From Makana argininalis_D (GTDB taxonomy: Bacteria > Pseudomonadota > Gammaproteobacteria > Enterobacterales > Enterobacteriaceae), in assembly GCA_051307355.1 (NCBI GenBank), contig JBPPLQ010000001.1:1-64000 (forward strand): a stretch of 64,000 nt of DNA. The letters are read 5' to 3'. Numbering within the stretch: position 1 is the stretch's first letter; each line of letters begins with the position of its first letter. Positions 1-9,963 of this stretch are shown here, piece by piece. The notes under the pieces were generated by a model that saw only the letters and a list, made by a program, of their open reading frames with translations, had not been told where the DNA came from and did no database searches. Both the position numbers and the translations under genes were made by a program.

Positions 1-1893
1 ATGAATAATAACAATACGTTTGAAGTAATTGTTGTTGGAGGAGGTCATGCTGGAATAGAAGCATCTATGGCATCTGCAAGAATAGGATGCAAAACACTTT
101 TAATAACTCAAAATATAGATACTATAGGTCAATTATCTTGTAATCCATCCATTGGAGGAATAGGTAAAGGTCATTTAGTTAAAGAAATTGATGCGATGGG
201 TGGAATAATGTCTAATGCAGCTGATCAATCAGGTATTCAATTTAAAATTTTAAATTCCAGCAAAGGATATGCTGTAAGATCTACAAGAGTTCAAGTAGAT
301 AGAATGAAATATAATATAGAAATAATAAAAAGAATAAATGACCAAAATAATCTGTTGATATTTCAACAAACAGTAACAAAATTAATTATAAAGAATAATA
401 ATATTATAGGAATTATTACAAAAATAGGATATAAATTTTATTCAAAAGCTATAGTATTAACTTTAGGTACATTTTTAAATGGAAAAATACATATAGGAAT
501 GTCAAAATTAAAAGGAGGAAGAATGGGAAATCAATCTTCTATTTCTTTATTAAAAAATCTAAGAAATTTACCATTAAAAATAAATAGATTAAAAACAGGA
601 ACACCTCCTAGAATTGATTCAAGAAGTATTAATTTTAATAATTTAAAAATTCAATTTGGAGATAATCCAATTCCTTTTTTTTCTTTTATGAATTTTAAAA
701 AAAAAAAAATTAAACAAATACCTTGTTATATTACACACACTAATGAAAAAACTCATGAAATAATTATTAAAAATATTAAACAAAGTCCTATTTATAAAGG
801 TATTATTGAAGGAATAGGTCCAAGATATTGCCCATCTATTGAAGAAAAAGTAGAAAGATTTTCAAATAATAAATATCATCAAATTTTTCTTGAACCAGAG
901 AGTTTAACAAGTAATGAAATTTATCCAAATGGAATTTCTACTAGTCTTTCATTAGAAATACAATTACAAATCATACAATCAATTAATGGTTTAGAAAATG
1001 CTAAAATAACAAGACCTGGTTATGCAATAGAATACAGTTTTTTTGACCCTAGAGATCTTAAATTAACACTTGAAAGTAAATTAATAAATGGTCTTTTTTT
1101 TGCTGGGCAAATTAACGGAACCACAGGATACGAAGAAGCTGCTGCTCAAGGTCTTTTAGCAGGTTTAAATGCAGCTAGATTTTCTAAAGAAAAAGATGGT
1201 TGGATTCCTAGTATAAATAAATCTTATATAGGTGTATTAGTAAATGATTTATGTATTTTAGGAACAAATGAACCTTATCGTATGTTTACTGCTAGATCTG
1301 AATATAGATTAATTTTAAGAGAAGATAATGCTGATTTACGTTTAACAGAAATAGGATGGAAATTTGGTATGATAGATGAAAAAAGATGGAAAAATTTTTG
1401 CAAAAAAAAAGAAGAAATTATTAAAGAAAGACAACGTATAAAAGATATTTGGATAAATCCTTTGAGTAATGATGCTAAAAAATTAAATATGATTATTAAA
1501 AATAAATTATCACGTAAATATAATTGTGAAGAAATTTTACGTCGTCCAGAAATAAATTATAAAATTCTTAGTTGTTTACATTGTTTTTTACCTTCATTAA
1601 AAAATTTACAAATATCAAAACAAGTTGAAATACAAGCTAAATATAAAGGATATATAAATCGTCAAAACAAAGAAATCAATAATAAAAAAATAAGTGAAAG
1701 TTATATTTTTCCAAAAAATATTAATTTTAAAAAAATTAAAGGATTATCAAATGAATCATATTATAAATTAAATTATTATAAACCTTATTCAATAGGTCAA
1801 GCTGCAAGAATTTCTGGTGTTAAACAATCAGACATATCTATATTAATAATTTGGTTAAAAAAAAATTATTTATTATCAAAAAATAAAAAATAA
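1..1893 (+). CDS. mnmG: tRNA uridine-5-carboxymethylaminomethyl(34) synthesis enzyme MnmG
   Basis: MnmG (GidA) works with MnmE to build the cmnm5 group on the wobble uridine of several tRNAs, using FAD and a folate methylene donor. The 630-residue product has the usual length (E. coli 629). It has the N-terminal FAD site VVGGGHAGIEA (about residues 11-21), the CNPSIGGIGKGHLVKE block with the conserved Cys, the second Cys in GPRYCPSIE, and FAGQINGTTGYEEAAAQG. It aligns with E. coli MnmG along its whole length and ends in a TAA stop. The window begins exactly at its ATG, so no upstream control region can be seen. MnmE is not in this window. Identity is certain. Confidence 0.99.
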   Translation: MNNNNTFEVIVVGGGHAGIEASMASARIGCKTLLITQNIDTIGQLSCNPSIGGIGKGHLVKEIDAMGGIMSNAADQSGIQFKILNSSKGYAVRSTRVQVDRMKYNIEIIKRINDQNNLLIFQQTVTKLIIKNNNIIGIITKIGYKFYSKAIVLTLGTFLNGKIHIGMSKLKGGRMGNQSSISLLKNLRNLPLKINRLKTGTPPRIDSRSINFNNLKIQFGDNPIPFFSFMNFKKKKIKQIPCYITHTNEKTHEIIIKNIKQSPIYKGIIEGIGPRYCPSIEEKVERFSNNKYHQIFLEPESLTSNEIYPNGISTSLSLEIQLQIIQSINGLENAKITRPGYAIEYSFFDPRDLKLTLESKLINGLFFAGQINGTTGYEEAAAQGLLAGLNAARFSKEKDGWIPSINKSYIGVLVNDLCILGTNEPYRMFTARSEYRLILREDNADLRLTEIGWKFGMIDEKRWKNFCKKKEEIIKERQRIKDIWINPLSNDAKKLNMIIKNKLSRKYNCEEILRRPEINYKILSCLHCFLPSLKNLQISKQVEIQAKYKGYINRQNKEINNKKISESYIFPKNINFKKIKGLSNESYYKLNYYKPYSIGQAARISGVKQSDISILIIWLKKNYLLSKNKK

Positions 1894-2019
1894 TTTAACA
1901 AATTTTTTAAAAAAAATTAATTGATATAATACAACAGTATATATATACTATATATATTATATATGTTTATTAATTTAGAAATAATTTATAAAATTTTTTT
2001 AAAAAAAAAGGATTTTTTA

Positions 2020-2538
2020 ATGTCTACAAGAGGTGTTAATAAAGTCATATTAATTGGTAAGTTAGGTAATGATCCTGAAATAAAAAATATGGTAAATGGT
2101 TCAACAATGGTTAATATTTCAATAGCAACTTCTGAAATATGGAAAGATAAAAATACTGGAGAAAAAAAAGAAAAAACAGAATGGCATCGTGTTGTTTTTT
2201 TTGGTAAAATAGCAGATATTGCAGGAGAATATTTACATAAAGGTTCTCAAGTTTATATTGAAGGATCTTTGCATACAAGAAAATGGCAAGATAATAATGG
2301 AAATTATAAATATATAACTGAAGTGATAGTAAATATGAATGGAAGAATGCAAATGTTAGGAAATAAAAAAATAAAATCTGAAAATGAAAATAATAATAAA
2401 TTAGACTTAAATTTTAAAAAAAATTTTAAAGATTCTGAATTTTTAAAAAATAAATCAATAAATTTAGATAAAAACATAAATGATATGGATATAAATAATG
2501 ATTCAAATATAGATTTTGATGAAGATATTCCATTTTAA
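2020..2538 (+). CDS. ssb: single-stranded DNA-binding protein Ssb
   Basis: Ssb coats single-stranded DNA in replication and repair. The start is placed at 2020 (MSTRGVNKVILIGKLG), which matches the conserved N-terminus of enterobacterial SSB; an in-frame ATG at 1963 would add 19 unconserved residues. From 2020 the product has 172 residues (E. coli 178). It contains an N-terminal OB fold (about residues 5-110, including NISIATSEIW and EWHRVVFFGK), then an Asn/Lys/Asp-rich linker. It ends in the acidic tip FDEDIPF, the conserved SSB protein-interaction motif (E. coli DDDIPF). Its stop codon adjoins a 66-bp perfect palindrome shared with the 3' end of the convergent zinc transporter gene. Confidence 0.98.
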   Translation: MSTRGVNKVILIGKLGNDPEIKNMVNGSTMVNISIATSEIWKDKNTGEKKEKTEWHRVVFFGKIADIAGEYLHKGSQVYIEGSLHTRKWQDNNGNYKYITEVIVNMNGRMQMLGNKKIKSENENNNKLDLNFKKNFKDSEFLKNKSINLDKNINDMDINNDSNIDFDEDIPF

Positions 2539-2543
2539 TATTT

Positions 2544-2609
2544 AAATTAAACATTAGTTTAATTTAAATATTAATTAATTAATATTTAAATTAAACTAAT
2601 GTTTAATTT
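2544..2609. repeat. 66-bp perfect palindrome at the convergent ssb/zitB junction
   Basis: The two 33-base arms are exact reverse complements with no spacer, centred between 2576 and 2577. The right arm includes the last codons and stop of the minus-strand zitB gene. Each arm also folds by itself: 2537-2552 pairs with 2557-2572 around a 4-base loop. The likely role is a bidirectional transcription terminator, and a cruciform is possible. Confidence 0.85.
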
Positions 2610-3512
2610 TTTACAATAATCTATTTCTATAGTGGTATGTTTAATATTATATTTTTTGAATAAATATGTTTTAATACAATTTATAACATAAACTGAATCA
2701 CAATTTAAAATTAATTTTACATTAAATGTTAATATTATTTTTTCACCTATTCTCCATAAATGCATATTATAAATATCATAAATATCTTTAATATTACATT
2801 TAATTTTATTTTTTAATTCATCAATATCAAAATTATCAGGTGAACACTCAAGTAATTCATGTGTACTTTCTTTCATTAATGAAAATCCACTTATAATTAC
2901 AATAAAAGATACTAATATAGACAACATAGGATCAATAAATAAATAATTTTTATAAAAAATTATTAATGCAACTATAACTGAACATATAGATCCAATAAAA
3001 TCTCCAACAACATGCATTGCGGCAGATCGTATAGCAATATTATTTGATCTACTTTTGTTTATTAATAAAAAAGATATTATATTTGCTATAATACCTATAG
3101 TTGAACTTATTATCATTGTACAACTTTCTATAGGTTTTGGATTAAAAAACCTATTAGATGCTTCTACTATAATTATAAGTGTTATAAAAAGCATTAATAT
3201 AGAATTTATAAAAGCTGCTAAAGTGTTCAAACGCAAATAACCAAATGTATATTTTTTATTAGGTTGTTTCATAGAATAGTAAGATGCTAATAATGACATA
3301 AATAAAAAAGTTGAATCTGTAAGCATATGACCTGCATCAGTTAATAAAAATAAAGAACCCGAAAACCATCCTCCTATTGCTTCAATAATCATAAATATAA
3401 AAGAAACTATAAAAGCAGCCATTAATCGTTTGTTTATTTTTACTTTATTAAAATCTAAACTTTTTTTTTCTTTATTATATTTTTTTATAATATTCATTAA
3501 TTTAATTACCAT
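2586..3512 (-). CDS. zitB: CDF-family zinc/cation efflux transporter (ZitB-like)
   Basis: A cation diffusion facilitator of the inner membrane that exports Zn2+ in exchange for protons. The 308-residue product aligns along its length with E. coli ZitB: LLTDAGHMLTDSTFLFMS carries the first HxxxD metal-site motif, and AAMHVVGDFIGSI carries the second. It has about six hydrophobic segments and a C-terminal cytoplasmic domain (MHLWRIGEKIILTFNVKL, IKHTTIEIDY). The His-rich N-terminus of E. coli ZitB is replaced by a Lys/Asn-rich one. The start is uncertain: ATG at 3512 or, five codons in, at 3497; neither has a clear ribosome binding site. The C-terminus is encoded inside the 66-bp palindrome. Metal specificity is inferred from similarity. 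Confidence 0.93.
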   Translation of the reverse strand: MVIKLMNIIKKYNKEKKSLDFNKVKINKRLMAAFIVSFIFMIIEAIGGWFSGSLFLLTDAGHMLTDSTFLFMSLLASYYSMKQPNKKYTFGYLRLNTLAAFINSILMLFITLIIIVEASNRFFNPKPIESCTMIISSTIGIIANIISFLLINKSRSNNIAIRSAAMHVVGDFIGSICSVIVALIIFYKNYLFIDPMLSILVSFIVIISGFSLMKESTHELLECSPDNFDIDELKNKIKCNIKDIYDIYNMHLWRIGEKIILTFNVKLILNCDSVYVINCIKTYLFKKYNIKHTTIEIDYCKKLNISLI

Positions 3513-3777
3513 TTATATTTTAATTAAAAATTTAATTTTTAATATATTAGTTAATTAATTTAAAAAATTGTGAAAATTTTTTATAATTATAACATATATT
3601 GAATTTATTAAAATTAATTATGAAATTATATTGTACTTTCATATTTAATAATTAATAATTAAATATTTAAAAATAATAAAATATTAATAATTTAAAAAAT
3701 TAATAAATTATTTTAATAATATAAGTTTATAAAATTAATTTTATAAACTTATAAATTTTTTAATTCAACTAATTTAA

Positions 3778-4356
3778 ATGATAAATATTACATACTCTGC
3801 TAAAAAGTATTTATATAGATTATTATCTTTAAAAAAAGAAAAAACAAATATAAGAATATCTATTATTAAAAAAAAAAATAAAAATAAATGTATATTTGCA
3901 TATTGTACAAAAAAAGAAACTAAAAAAAATGATATAAAAATTAATTTTAACAATTTTATTCTTTATGTTGATTTTTTATCAGTTAAATATTTAGAAAATT
4001 CAAAAATAGATTTAATTTATAAAAATTTAAAATATAATTTAATTATTACATCTCCAAATTTGAAAAATAATAAAATTAATAAAAATAAATCTATTTTAAT
4101 TAAATTAAAAGAATTTTTAAAAGAAGTTATTAAACCTAAATTATTAAAACATGGTGGATATTTAAAATTAATTAAAATTACACTAGATATGATTGTAATA
4201 GTTAAATTTTATGGCACATGTCAAGGATGTTCAATGATTAAATATACTTTTAAAAATGAAGTAGAAAAAAAAATAATTTATAAATTTCCTGAAATAAAAA
4301 AAGTAATTGATATTACTAATCATAACTTTAGTAATTTTAATTTAAATTATTTTTAA
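3778..4356 (+). CDS. nfuA: Fe-S cluster carrier NfuA
   Basis: NfuA holds a 4Fe-4S cluster at a dimer interface and delivers it to client enzymes. The 192 residues (E. coli 191) form an N-terminal degenerate A-type domain (about 1-95), starting MINITYSAKKYLYRLL, and a C-terminal Nfu domain containing KHGGYLKL and GTCQGCSM. The CxxC ligands are Cys148 and Cys151. As in E. coli, the N-terminal domain lacks the A-type cysteine triad. Known clients include lipoyl synthase, which would link it to the AceF lipoyl groups encoded downstream, although no lipoyl synthase is visible here. It lies divergent from zitB across a 265-bp A/T-rich gap. Confidence 0.97.
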   Translation: MINITYSAKKYLYRLLSLKKEKTNIRISIIKKKNKNKCIFAYCTKKETKKNDIKINFNNFILYVDFLSVKYLENSKIDLIYKNLKYNLIITSPNLKNNKINKNKSILIKLKEFLKEVIKPKLLKHGGYLKLIKITLDMIVIVKFYGTCQGCSMIKYTFKNEVEKKIIYKFPEIKKVIDITNHNFSNFNLNYF

Positions 4357-4443
4357 TATAAATAAATTTTAAAAATATAAATATACAAATATATTTTTAA
4401 ACAATAATATAAATTATATAAAATTTTTAAAAAAGGAGTTTTT

Positions 4444-5748
4444 TTGAATAAAAAAATTAAAAAAATAGTAATTATAGGTGGAGGTGTTGGAGGTTTAAAA
4501 TTATCTACAAGTTTAGGAAGAAAATTTAAAAAAAATAAAAACATAAGTGTTACTTTAATTGATAAAAATCATAATTATTTATGGAAACCATTATTACATG
4601 AAGTTGCATCAGGATCTATTGATGAGAATATAAATTCTTTAAATTATTTATACCACTCTAAAAATAATTATTTTAAATTTGAAATAGGAAACATGATAGA
4701 TATTGATCGTATTAATAAAAATGTTTTATTAGATAAAATTGTTGGTAATGATGGTACTTTAATATCTAAAAAAAGAATAATATTATATGATATTTTAATT
4801 ATATCTATAGGTAGTACATCTAATGATTTTAATATACAAGGTGTAAAAGAAAATTGTAAATTTCTTGATGATATTCAACAAGCTAAAAATATTAATAAAG
4901 ATATAATTAATCTTTTTAATAAATTTTATTTTAAAAAAAAAATAAAAAAAAATATAAATATATCAATAATTGGTGGAGGAGCTACAGGTGTAGAACTTTC
5001 ATCTGAAATATTAAATACATTTAATGAATTTAAAAAATATAAATCAAATAATTTTAATAATAACTTATTAAAAATAACATTATTAGAAGCTGGTAAAAAT
5101 ATTTTACCATCACTACATAAAAAAATATCTTATTATACAAAAAAAGAATTAAAAACTATAGGAATAAATATTCTAACAAATACTATGGTGATAAAAATAG
5201 ATTCTTTTGGATTATATACAAAAGATAATAAATATATTAAATCAGATATGATGATATGGACTGCTGGTATTAAAGCTCCAGATTTTATAAAAAACATATC
5301 TGGTTTAGAAACTAATAATATTAATCAAATAATAGTTAAAAATACTCTTCAGACAACTTTAGATGATAATATTTTTGCTATAGGTGATTGTTCATATTGT
5401 GTATGCAATAATGGAATTATTTCACCTCCAAGAGCTCAAGCAGCTAATCAAATGGCTTCAATTTTATATAAAAATATTTTATTAATTATAAAAAATAAAT
5501 TATTAAAAAATTATAAATATAAAGATAGTGGTACTTTTATTTCATTATCAAAATTTAATGCATTTGGAGTTTTATTTAATAATTTTATTAAAAAAAATAT
5601 TTTTATAAAAGGAATAATTGCACGTTTATTCTATATATCTATATATAGAATATATCAAATTTCTATATATGGTTGTATAAATACAATTCTAATAATAATA
5701 AATGATTTTATTAATAAAAAATTAAGACCTAATGTAAAACTTTATTAA
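4444..5748 (+). CDS. ndh: type II NADH:quinone oxidoreductase Ndh
   Basis: A single-subunit, non-proton-pumping NADH dehydrogenase bound to the inner membrane. The 434 residues equal the E. coli length and align throughout. FAD- and NADH-binding Rossmann motifs are at about residues 9-16 (IGGGVGGL) and 176-185 (IGGGATGVEL), with FAIGDC near the C-terminal third and a hydrophobic, basic membrane-binding tail. The start is a TTG at 4444, preceded by one of the clearest Shine-Dalgarno sequences in the window, AAGGAG at 4433-4438. It probably re-oxidises the NADH made by the pyruvate dehydrogenase operon just downstream. No complex I gene is in this window. Confidence 0.98.
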   Translation: MNKKIKKIVIIGGGVGGLKLSTSLGRKFKKNKNISVTLIDKNHNYLWKPLLHEVASGSIDENINSLNYLYHSKNNYFKFEIGNMIDIDRINKNVLLDKIVGNDGTLISKKRIILYDILIISIGSTSNDFNIQGVKENCKFLDDIQQAKNINKDIINLFNKFYFKKKIKKNINISIIGGGATGVELSSEILNTFNEFKKYKSNNFNNNLLKITLLEAGKNILPSLHKKISYYTKKELKTIGINILTNTMVIKIDSFGLYTKDNKYIKSDMMIWTAGIKAPDFIKNISGLETNNINQIIVKNTLQTTLDDNIFAIGDCSYCVCNNGIISPPRAQAANQMASILYKNILLIIKNKLLKNYKYKDSGTFISLSKFNAFGVLFNNFIKKNIFIKGIIARLFYISIYRIYQISIYGCINTILIIINDFINKKLRPNVKLY

Positions 5749-5803
5749 TTTCATTTTAAATATATTTATATTAATTTTAAAAAATTTTATTTAATTGATT
5801 ATT

Positions 5804-5825
5804 CTGCGGGAAATTTTTTCCGCAG
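5804..5825. terminator. G+C-rich bidirectional terminator hairpin between ndh and fabB
   Basis: CTGCGG (5804-5809) pairs with CCGCAG (5820-5825). The intervening bases add an A/T extension, so T-rich tracts follow the stem on both strands. It lies between two convergent genes and is one of very few G+C-rich stretches in non-coding DNA here. Confidence 0.75.
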
Positions 5826-5904
5826 TAATAATATTAATTATTTAAGATTTTATTTAATTTAATTAATAATAAATATTATTAGATTTATGTATTTTAATTT
5901 TAAT

Positions 5905-5934
5905 AATATATTTAAATTTAAATTTAAATATATT
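5905..5934. repeat. 30-bp perfect A/T palindrome at the 3' end of fabB
   Basis: The 15-base arms meet at 5919/5920 without a spacer and include the fabB stop codon at 5924-5926. It is a smaller member of the A/T-only palindrome family seen at other gene ends in this window. Confidence 0.6.
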
Positions 5935-7126
5935 TTTTAATTACAATTGATACGTTAACACCACCAAATCCAAAATTATTAATCATGGCTGTATTTAAAT
6001 TACAATATTTAGTTTTAGTAATTATATTCATTCCTATTATTTTTGGATCCAGTTTATATATATTAATACTTGGTGCAATAAAATTATTTTTTAACATTAA
6101 AATTGTAAAAATAATTTCATGAACCCCAGAAGCTCCAAGGGAATGACCTGTCATGGATTTTGTAGAAGATATATAAGGTATTTTTGAATAAAAAATTTTT
6201 TTAATTGAAAGTAATTCTACAATATCACCTATAATTGTAGAAGTGCCATGAGTATTGATATAATCAATAGGACAATTAATATCTTTTAATGCTTTTTTCA
6301 TACAGTTTAAAGAGCCTTCACCTGATGGATATAACATATCTTTTCCATCTGATGATGATCCATAACCTATAATTTCAGAATAAATACGAGCTCCTCTTTT
6401 TAATGCATGATTTAATTCTTCTATTACTAGAATACCTGAACCCCCTGATATAACAAAACCATCACGATTAATATCGTAAGAACGAGAAGATTTTTTTGGT
6501 TTATCATTAAAATTTTTTGATAATAAATTTATAGAATCGAATTTATAAGCAACTTCAAAACATAATTCATCTGCACCACCAGCAAAAATAATATCTTGTT
6601 TTCCAAGATTTATAATCTCCATAGCATTTCCAATACAATTAGAAGATGTAGAACATGCAGAACTTATTGAATAATTTATTCCTTTTATTTTAAAATAAAT
6701 ACCTAAACATGCTGATATTATTGATGGCATAGATTTTATTAAAATATAAGGATTAATATTTTTTTTATTAAAATAAAATGATAAATTATTTTTAATATTA
6801 TAAAATCCAATTCCAGACCCAACAATAATTCCAGTTCGATCATTAGATATCATTGACTTACTAAGATTGGCATCTTTAATGGCATCTATCATAGATATAA
6901 CAGAATATATAGATGCTTTATTCATAAATCTAAATAATTTTCTATTTATATTTATTTTCTTTTTTAATTTTATATTGCCGCAAACATTACTTTTCATACC
7001 ATATTTGTTAAATTTTTTAGAAAAAATAATACCAGATTTACCATTTATTAATGAATTTAAAATTTCATTTTTATTATTTCCAATACTTGATATTATTCCT
7101 AAACCAGTAATAACAGCTCTTTTCAT
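5924..7126 (-). CDS. fabB: 3-oxoacyl-[acyl-carrier-protein] synthase I (FabB)
   Basis: A condensing enzyme of fatty acid elongation that in E. coli is also needed for unsaturated fatty acids. The 400 residues (E. coli 406) start MKRAVITGLGIISSIGNN. The Cys-His-His active site is complete: Cys158 in SSACSTSS, His in NTHGTST and His in TGHSLGASG, followed by NNFGFGGVN. Similarity is clearly to FabB rather than FabF (for example YSISSAC and GNAMEIINLGKQDIIFAGGA). It stands alone, convergent with ndh and divergent from aceE. Its survival implies that some acyl chain synthesis, at least for membrane lipid or lipoate, is kept. Confidence 0.97.
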   Translation of the reverse strand: MKRAVITGLGIISSIGNNKNEILNSLINGKSGIIFSKKFNKYGMKSNVCGNIKLKKKININRKLFRFMNKASIYSVISMIDAIKDANLSKSMISNDRTGIIVGSGIGFYNIKNNLSFYFNKKNINPYILIKSMPSIISACLGIYFKIKGINYSISSACSTSSNCIGNAMEIINLGKQDIIFAGGADELCFEVAYKFDSINLLSKNFNDKPKKSSRSYDINRDGFVISGGSGILVIEELNHALKRGARIYSEIIGYGSSSDGKDMLYPSGEGSLNCMKKALKDINCPIDYINTHGTSTIIGDIVELLSIKKIFYSKIPYISSTKSMTGHSLGASGVHEIIFTILMLKNNFIAPSINIYKLDPKIIGMNIITKTKYCNLNTAMINNFGFGGVNVSIVIKKYI

Positions 7127-7291
7127 TTTTTAACCAATTATTGTAAATTAAAATAATAATTTTTTTAAATTTAATAAAATTAAATTTTTATTAAATAAAT
7201 TATTTATATAATATATTATATATATTTTAAAATAAATATTGATTAATATAAATAAATTATACAATATTTTGAATACTAAAAGGAATTATAT

Positions 7292-9943
7292 ATGAAATAT
7301 GATTCATCATATGATATAGATCCAATTGAAACAAAAGAATGGTTACAGTCAATTGAATCTGTTATCAGAGAAGAGGGTATAGAAAGAGCTAAATTTATTA
7401 TAAATATAATTTTAAAAAAAATTTATAATAAAAAAAAACATAATTATAATTATAATTATATAAATACTATTTCTGTAAAAGATGAACCTATTTATCCAGG
7501 AAACATAGAAATAGAAAAAAAAATTAATTCTTTTGTTAGATGGAATGCTGTAATGATAGTATTAAATGCATCTAAAAAAAAAATAGATCTTGGAGGACAT
7601 ATAGCATCATTTCAATCTATTGCAGATATATATGAAGTATGTTTTAATCATTTTTTTAAAGCTAATAATTATTATGATGAAGGTGATATAATCTATTTTC
7701 AAGGTCATACATCTCCTGGTATATATTCAAGAGCATTTTTAGAAGGAAGATTAACAGAAACACAATTAAATAATTTTAGACAAGAAGTAAATGGTAATGG
7801 TTTACCATCTTATCCACATCCTAAATTATTACCAGAATTTTGGCAATTTCCAACTGTATCAATGGGATTAGGTCCTATAAATGCTATTTATCAAGCTAAA
7901 TTTTTAAAATATCTCAATAATAGAAATTTAAAAAATACAACAAAACAAACAGTTTATGCATTTATAGGTGATGGAGAAATGGATGAACCTGAGTCTAAAG
8001 GAGCTATAAATATTGCTTCGCGTGAAAAATTAGATAATTTAATTTTTATAATTAATTGTAACTTACAAAGACTTGATGGACCAGTAATTGGTAATGGTAA
8101 AATTATTAATGAACTTGAAAATATATTTAAAGGTTCTGGATGGGAAGTAATAAAAGTAATATGGGGTGATCTTTGGGATAATTTATTTAAAAAAGATAAT
8201 TCTCAAAAATTAATTAAATTAGTTAATGAAACATTAGATGGTGATTATCAGACATTAAAATCTAAAGATGGTGCTTATATAAGAAAAAATTTTTTTGGAA
8301 AATATAATGAAACTAAAAAATTAGTTCAAAATATGAGTGATGATGAAATATTTGATTTAAATCGTGGTGGTCATGATATTAAAAAAATATATGCTGCTAT
8401 TAAAAAAGCTAAAAGCATTATGTATAAACCTGTTGTTATACTTTTTCATACAATAAAAGGTTATAGTATGGGTTTAGGTGGTGAAAGTATGAATAAAGCT
8501 CATCAAATAAAAAATATGAATATTGATAATATTCGTTATTTCAAAAATAGATTAAAATTAAATAATATCAATGATGAAGATATTGAATCACTTAAATATA
8601 TTAGTTTTACAAAAGATTCAGATGAATACAATTATTTACATGAAAGACGTAAATGTCTTAATGGATATGTACCTAAAAGATTAAAAAACTTTACTAAAAA
8701 TATAAATTTACCATCTTTGAAAGATTTTTCTTCTCTTTTTAATGAACAAAAAAAACATATATCTACAACTATTGCTTTTGTTAGAATATTAAATATTTTA
8801 CTTAAACATAAATTTATTAAAAACAAAATAGTCCCTATTATAGCAGATGAAGCAAGAACTTTTGGCATGGAAGGTTTATTTAGACAAATAGGTATTTATA
8901 ATTCAAAAGGACAAAATTATACTCCAGAAGATAAAGATCAAATTGCTTATTATCGTGAATATAATAAAGGACAAATTTTACAAGAAGGTATTAACGAACT
9001 TGGTGCTGCATCTTCATGGTTAGCAGCAGCTACATCTTATAGTACTAATAATTTACCTATTATACCTTTTTATATTTATTATTCTATGTTTGGTTTTCAA
9101 AGAACAGGAGATTTATTTTGGGCTGCTGGTGATCAACAAGCAAGAGGATTTTTAATAGGAGCTACATCAGGAAGAACGACTCTTAATGGAGAAGGATTAC
9201 AACATGAAGATGGACATAGTCATATACAATCACTTACAATACCTAACTGTATTTCTTATGACCCTTCGTATGCTTATGAAATTGCAGTAATTATTCATAA
9301 TGGTTTAATGAGAATGTACGGAAAAAATCCTGAAAATATATATTATTATATTACTACAACAAATGAAAATTATTTAATGCCTGCTATAACTAGTAATATA
9401 GAAAATGGAATAATTAAAGGTATTTATAAATTAAAATCGTTTAAAGGTAATAAATGTAGAATTCAACTTATGGGTTCTGGTTCTATTCTTAATGAAGTTA
9501 TCCAAGCAGCAAATATTTTATCTGAAGATTTTAATATTAAAACTGATGTTTATAGTGTAACTTCTTTTACTGAATTAGCAAGAGATGGTCAAGACTGTGA
9601 TCGTTGGAATATGTTACATCCAAATAAAAAACCTAAAAAACCTTTCTTATCAAAAATATTAAATAATTCACCTATAGTTGCATCTACTGATTATATGAAA
9701 ATATATGCTGAACAAATAAGAAAATTTATTCCATCTAAAGAATTTCATGTTCTTGGTACTGATGGTTTTGGTTTATCTGATAGTAGAAAAAATCTCAGAA
9801 ATCATTTTGAGATAGATAAAAAATATATCGTTATTGCAGCATTGAATGTTTTATATAAAAATGGAGATATTGAATCTGATTTAATTTTTAAAACTATTAA
9901 AAAATTTGGAATTAATTCTGAAAAAAATAACCCTCGTTTGTAA
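7292..9943 (+). CDS. aceE: pyruvate dehydrogenase E1 component AceE
   Basis: The thiamine-diphosphate-dependent E1 subunit decarboxylates pyruvate and acetylates the lipoyl group of E2. The 883 residues (E. coli 887) are collinear with the homodimeric gammaproteobacterial E1. The TPP/Mg motif starts at residue 227 (GDGEMDEPES) and continues to INCNLQRLDGPV. Further conserved blocks are IIADEARTFGMEGLFRQIGIY, EDGHSHIQSLTIPNC and the C-terminal GTDGFGLSDSR. An AAGGA about ten bases upstream of the ATG is a good ribosome binding site. It is the first gene of aceE-aceF-lpd, with 20 bases to aceF. The PdhR repressor gene that precedes it in E. coli is absent. Confidence 0.99.
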   Translation: MKYDSSYDIDPIETKEWLQSIESVIREEGIERAKFIINIILKKIYNKKKHNYNYNYINTISVKDEPIYPGNIEIEKKINSFVRWNAVMIVLNASKKKIDLGGHIASFQSIADIYEVCFNHFFKANNYYDEGDIIYFQGHTSPGIYSRAFLEGRLTETQLNNFRQEVNGNGLPSYPHPKLLPEFWQFPTVSMGLGPINAIYQAKFLKYLNNRNLKNTTKQTVYAFIGDGEMDEPESKGAINIASREKLDNLIFIINCNLQRLDGPVIGNGKIINELENIFKGSGWEVIKVIWGDLWDNLFKKDNSQKLIKLVNETLDGDYQTLKSKDGAYIRKNFFGKYNETKKLVQNMSDDEIFDLNRGGHDIKKIYAAIKKAKSIMYKPVVILFHTIKGYSMGLGGESMNKAHQIKNMNIDNIRYFKNRLKLNNINDEDIESLKYISFTKDSDEYNYLHERRKCLNGYVPKRLKNFTKNINLPSLKDFSSLFNEQKKHISTTIAFVRILNILLKHKFIKNKIVPIIADEARTFGMEGLFRQIGIYNSKGQNYTPEDKDQIAYYREYNKGQILQEGINELGAASSWLAAATSYSTNNLPIIPFYIYYSMFGFQRTGDLFWAAGDQQARGFLIGATSGRTTLNGEGLQHEDGHSHIQSLTIPNCISYDPSYAYEIAVIIHNGLMRMYGKNPENIYYYITTTNENYLMPAITSNIENGIIKGIYKLKSFKGNKCRIQLMGSGSILNEVIQAANILSEDFNIKTDVYSVTSFTELARDGQDCDRWNMLHPNKKPKKPFLSKILNNSPIVASTDYMKIYAEQIRKFIPSKEFHVLGTDGFGLSDSRKNLRNHFEIDKKYIVIAALNVLYKNGDIESDLIFKTIKKFGINSEKNNPRL

Positions 9944-9963
9944 TAAAATAGGCATATTTAAAC

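Noticed and set aside
1963..2019. N-terminal extension of Ssb from the upstream ATG
   Set aside because: The 19 extra residues are unconserved, and SSB proteins start at the equivalent of the ATG at 2020.
6867..7133. 88-codon hydrophobic frame antisense to fabB
   Set aside because: Shadow of the fabB coding sequence; composition (Phe/Ile/Leu runs) is the reverse complement of Lys/Asn-rich codons.
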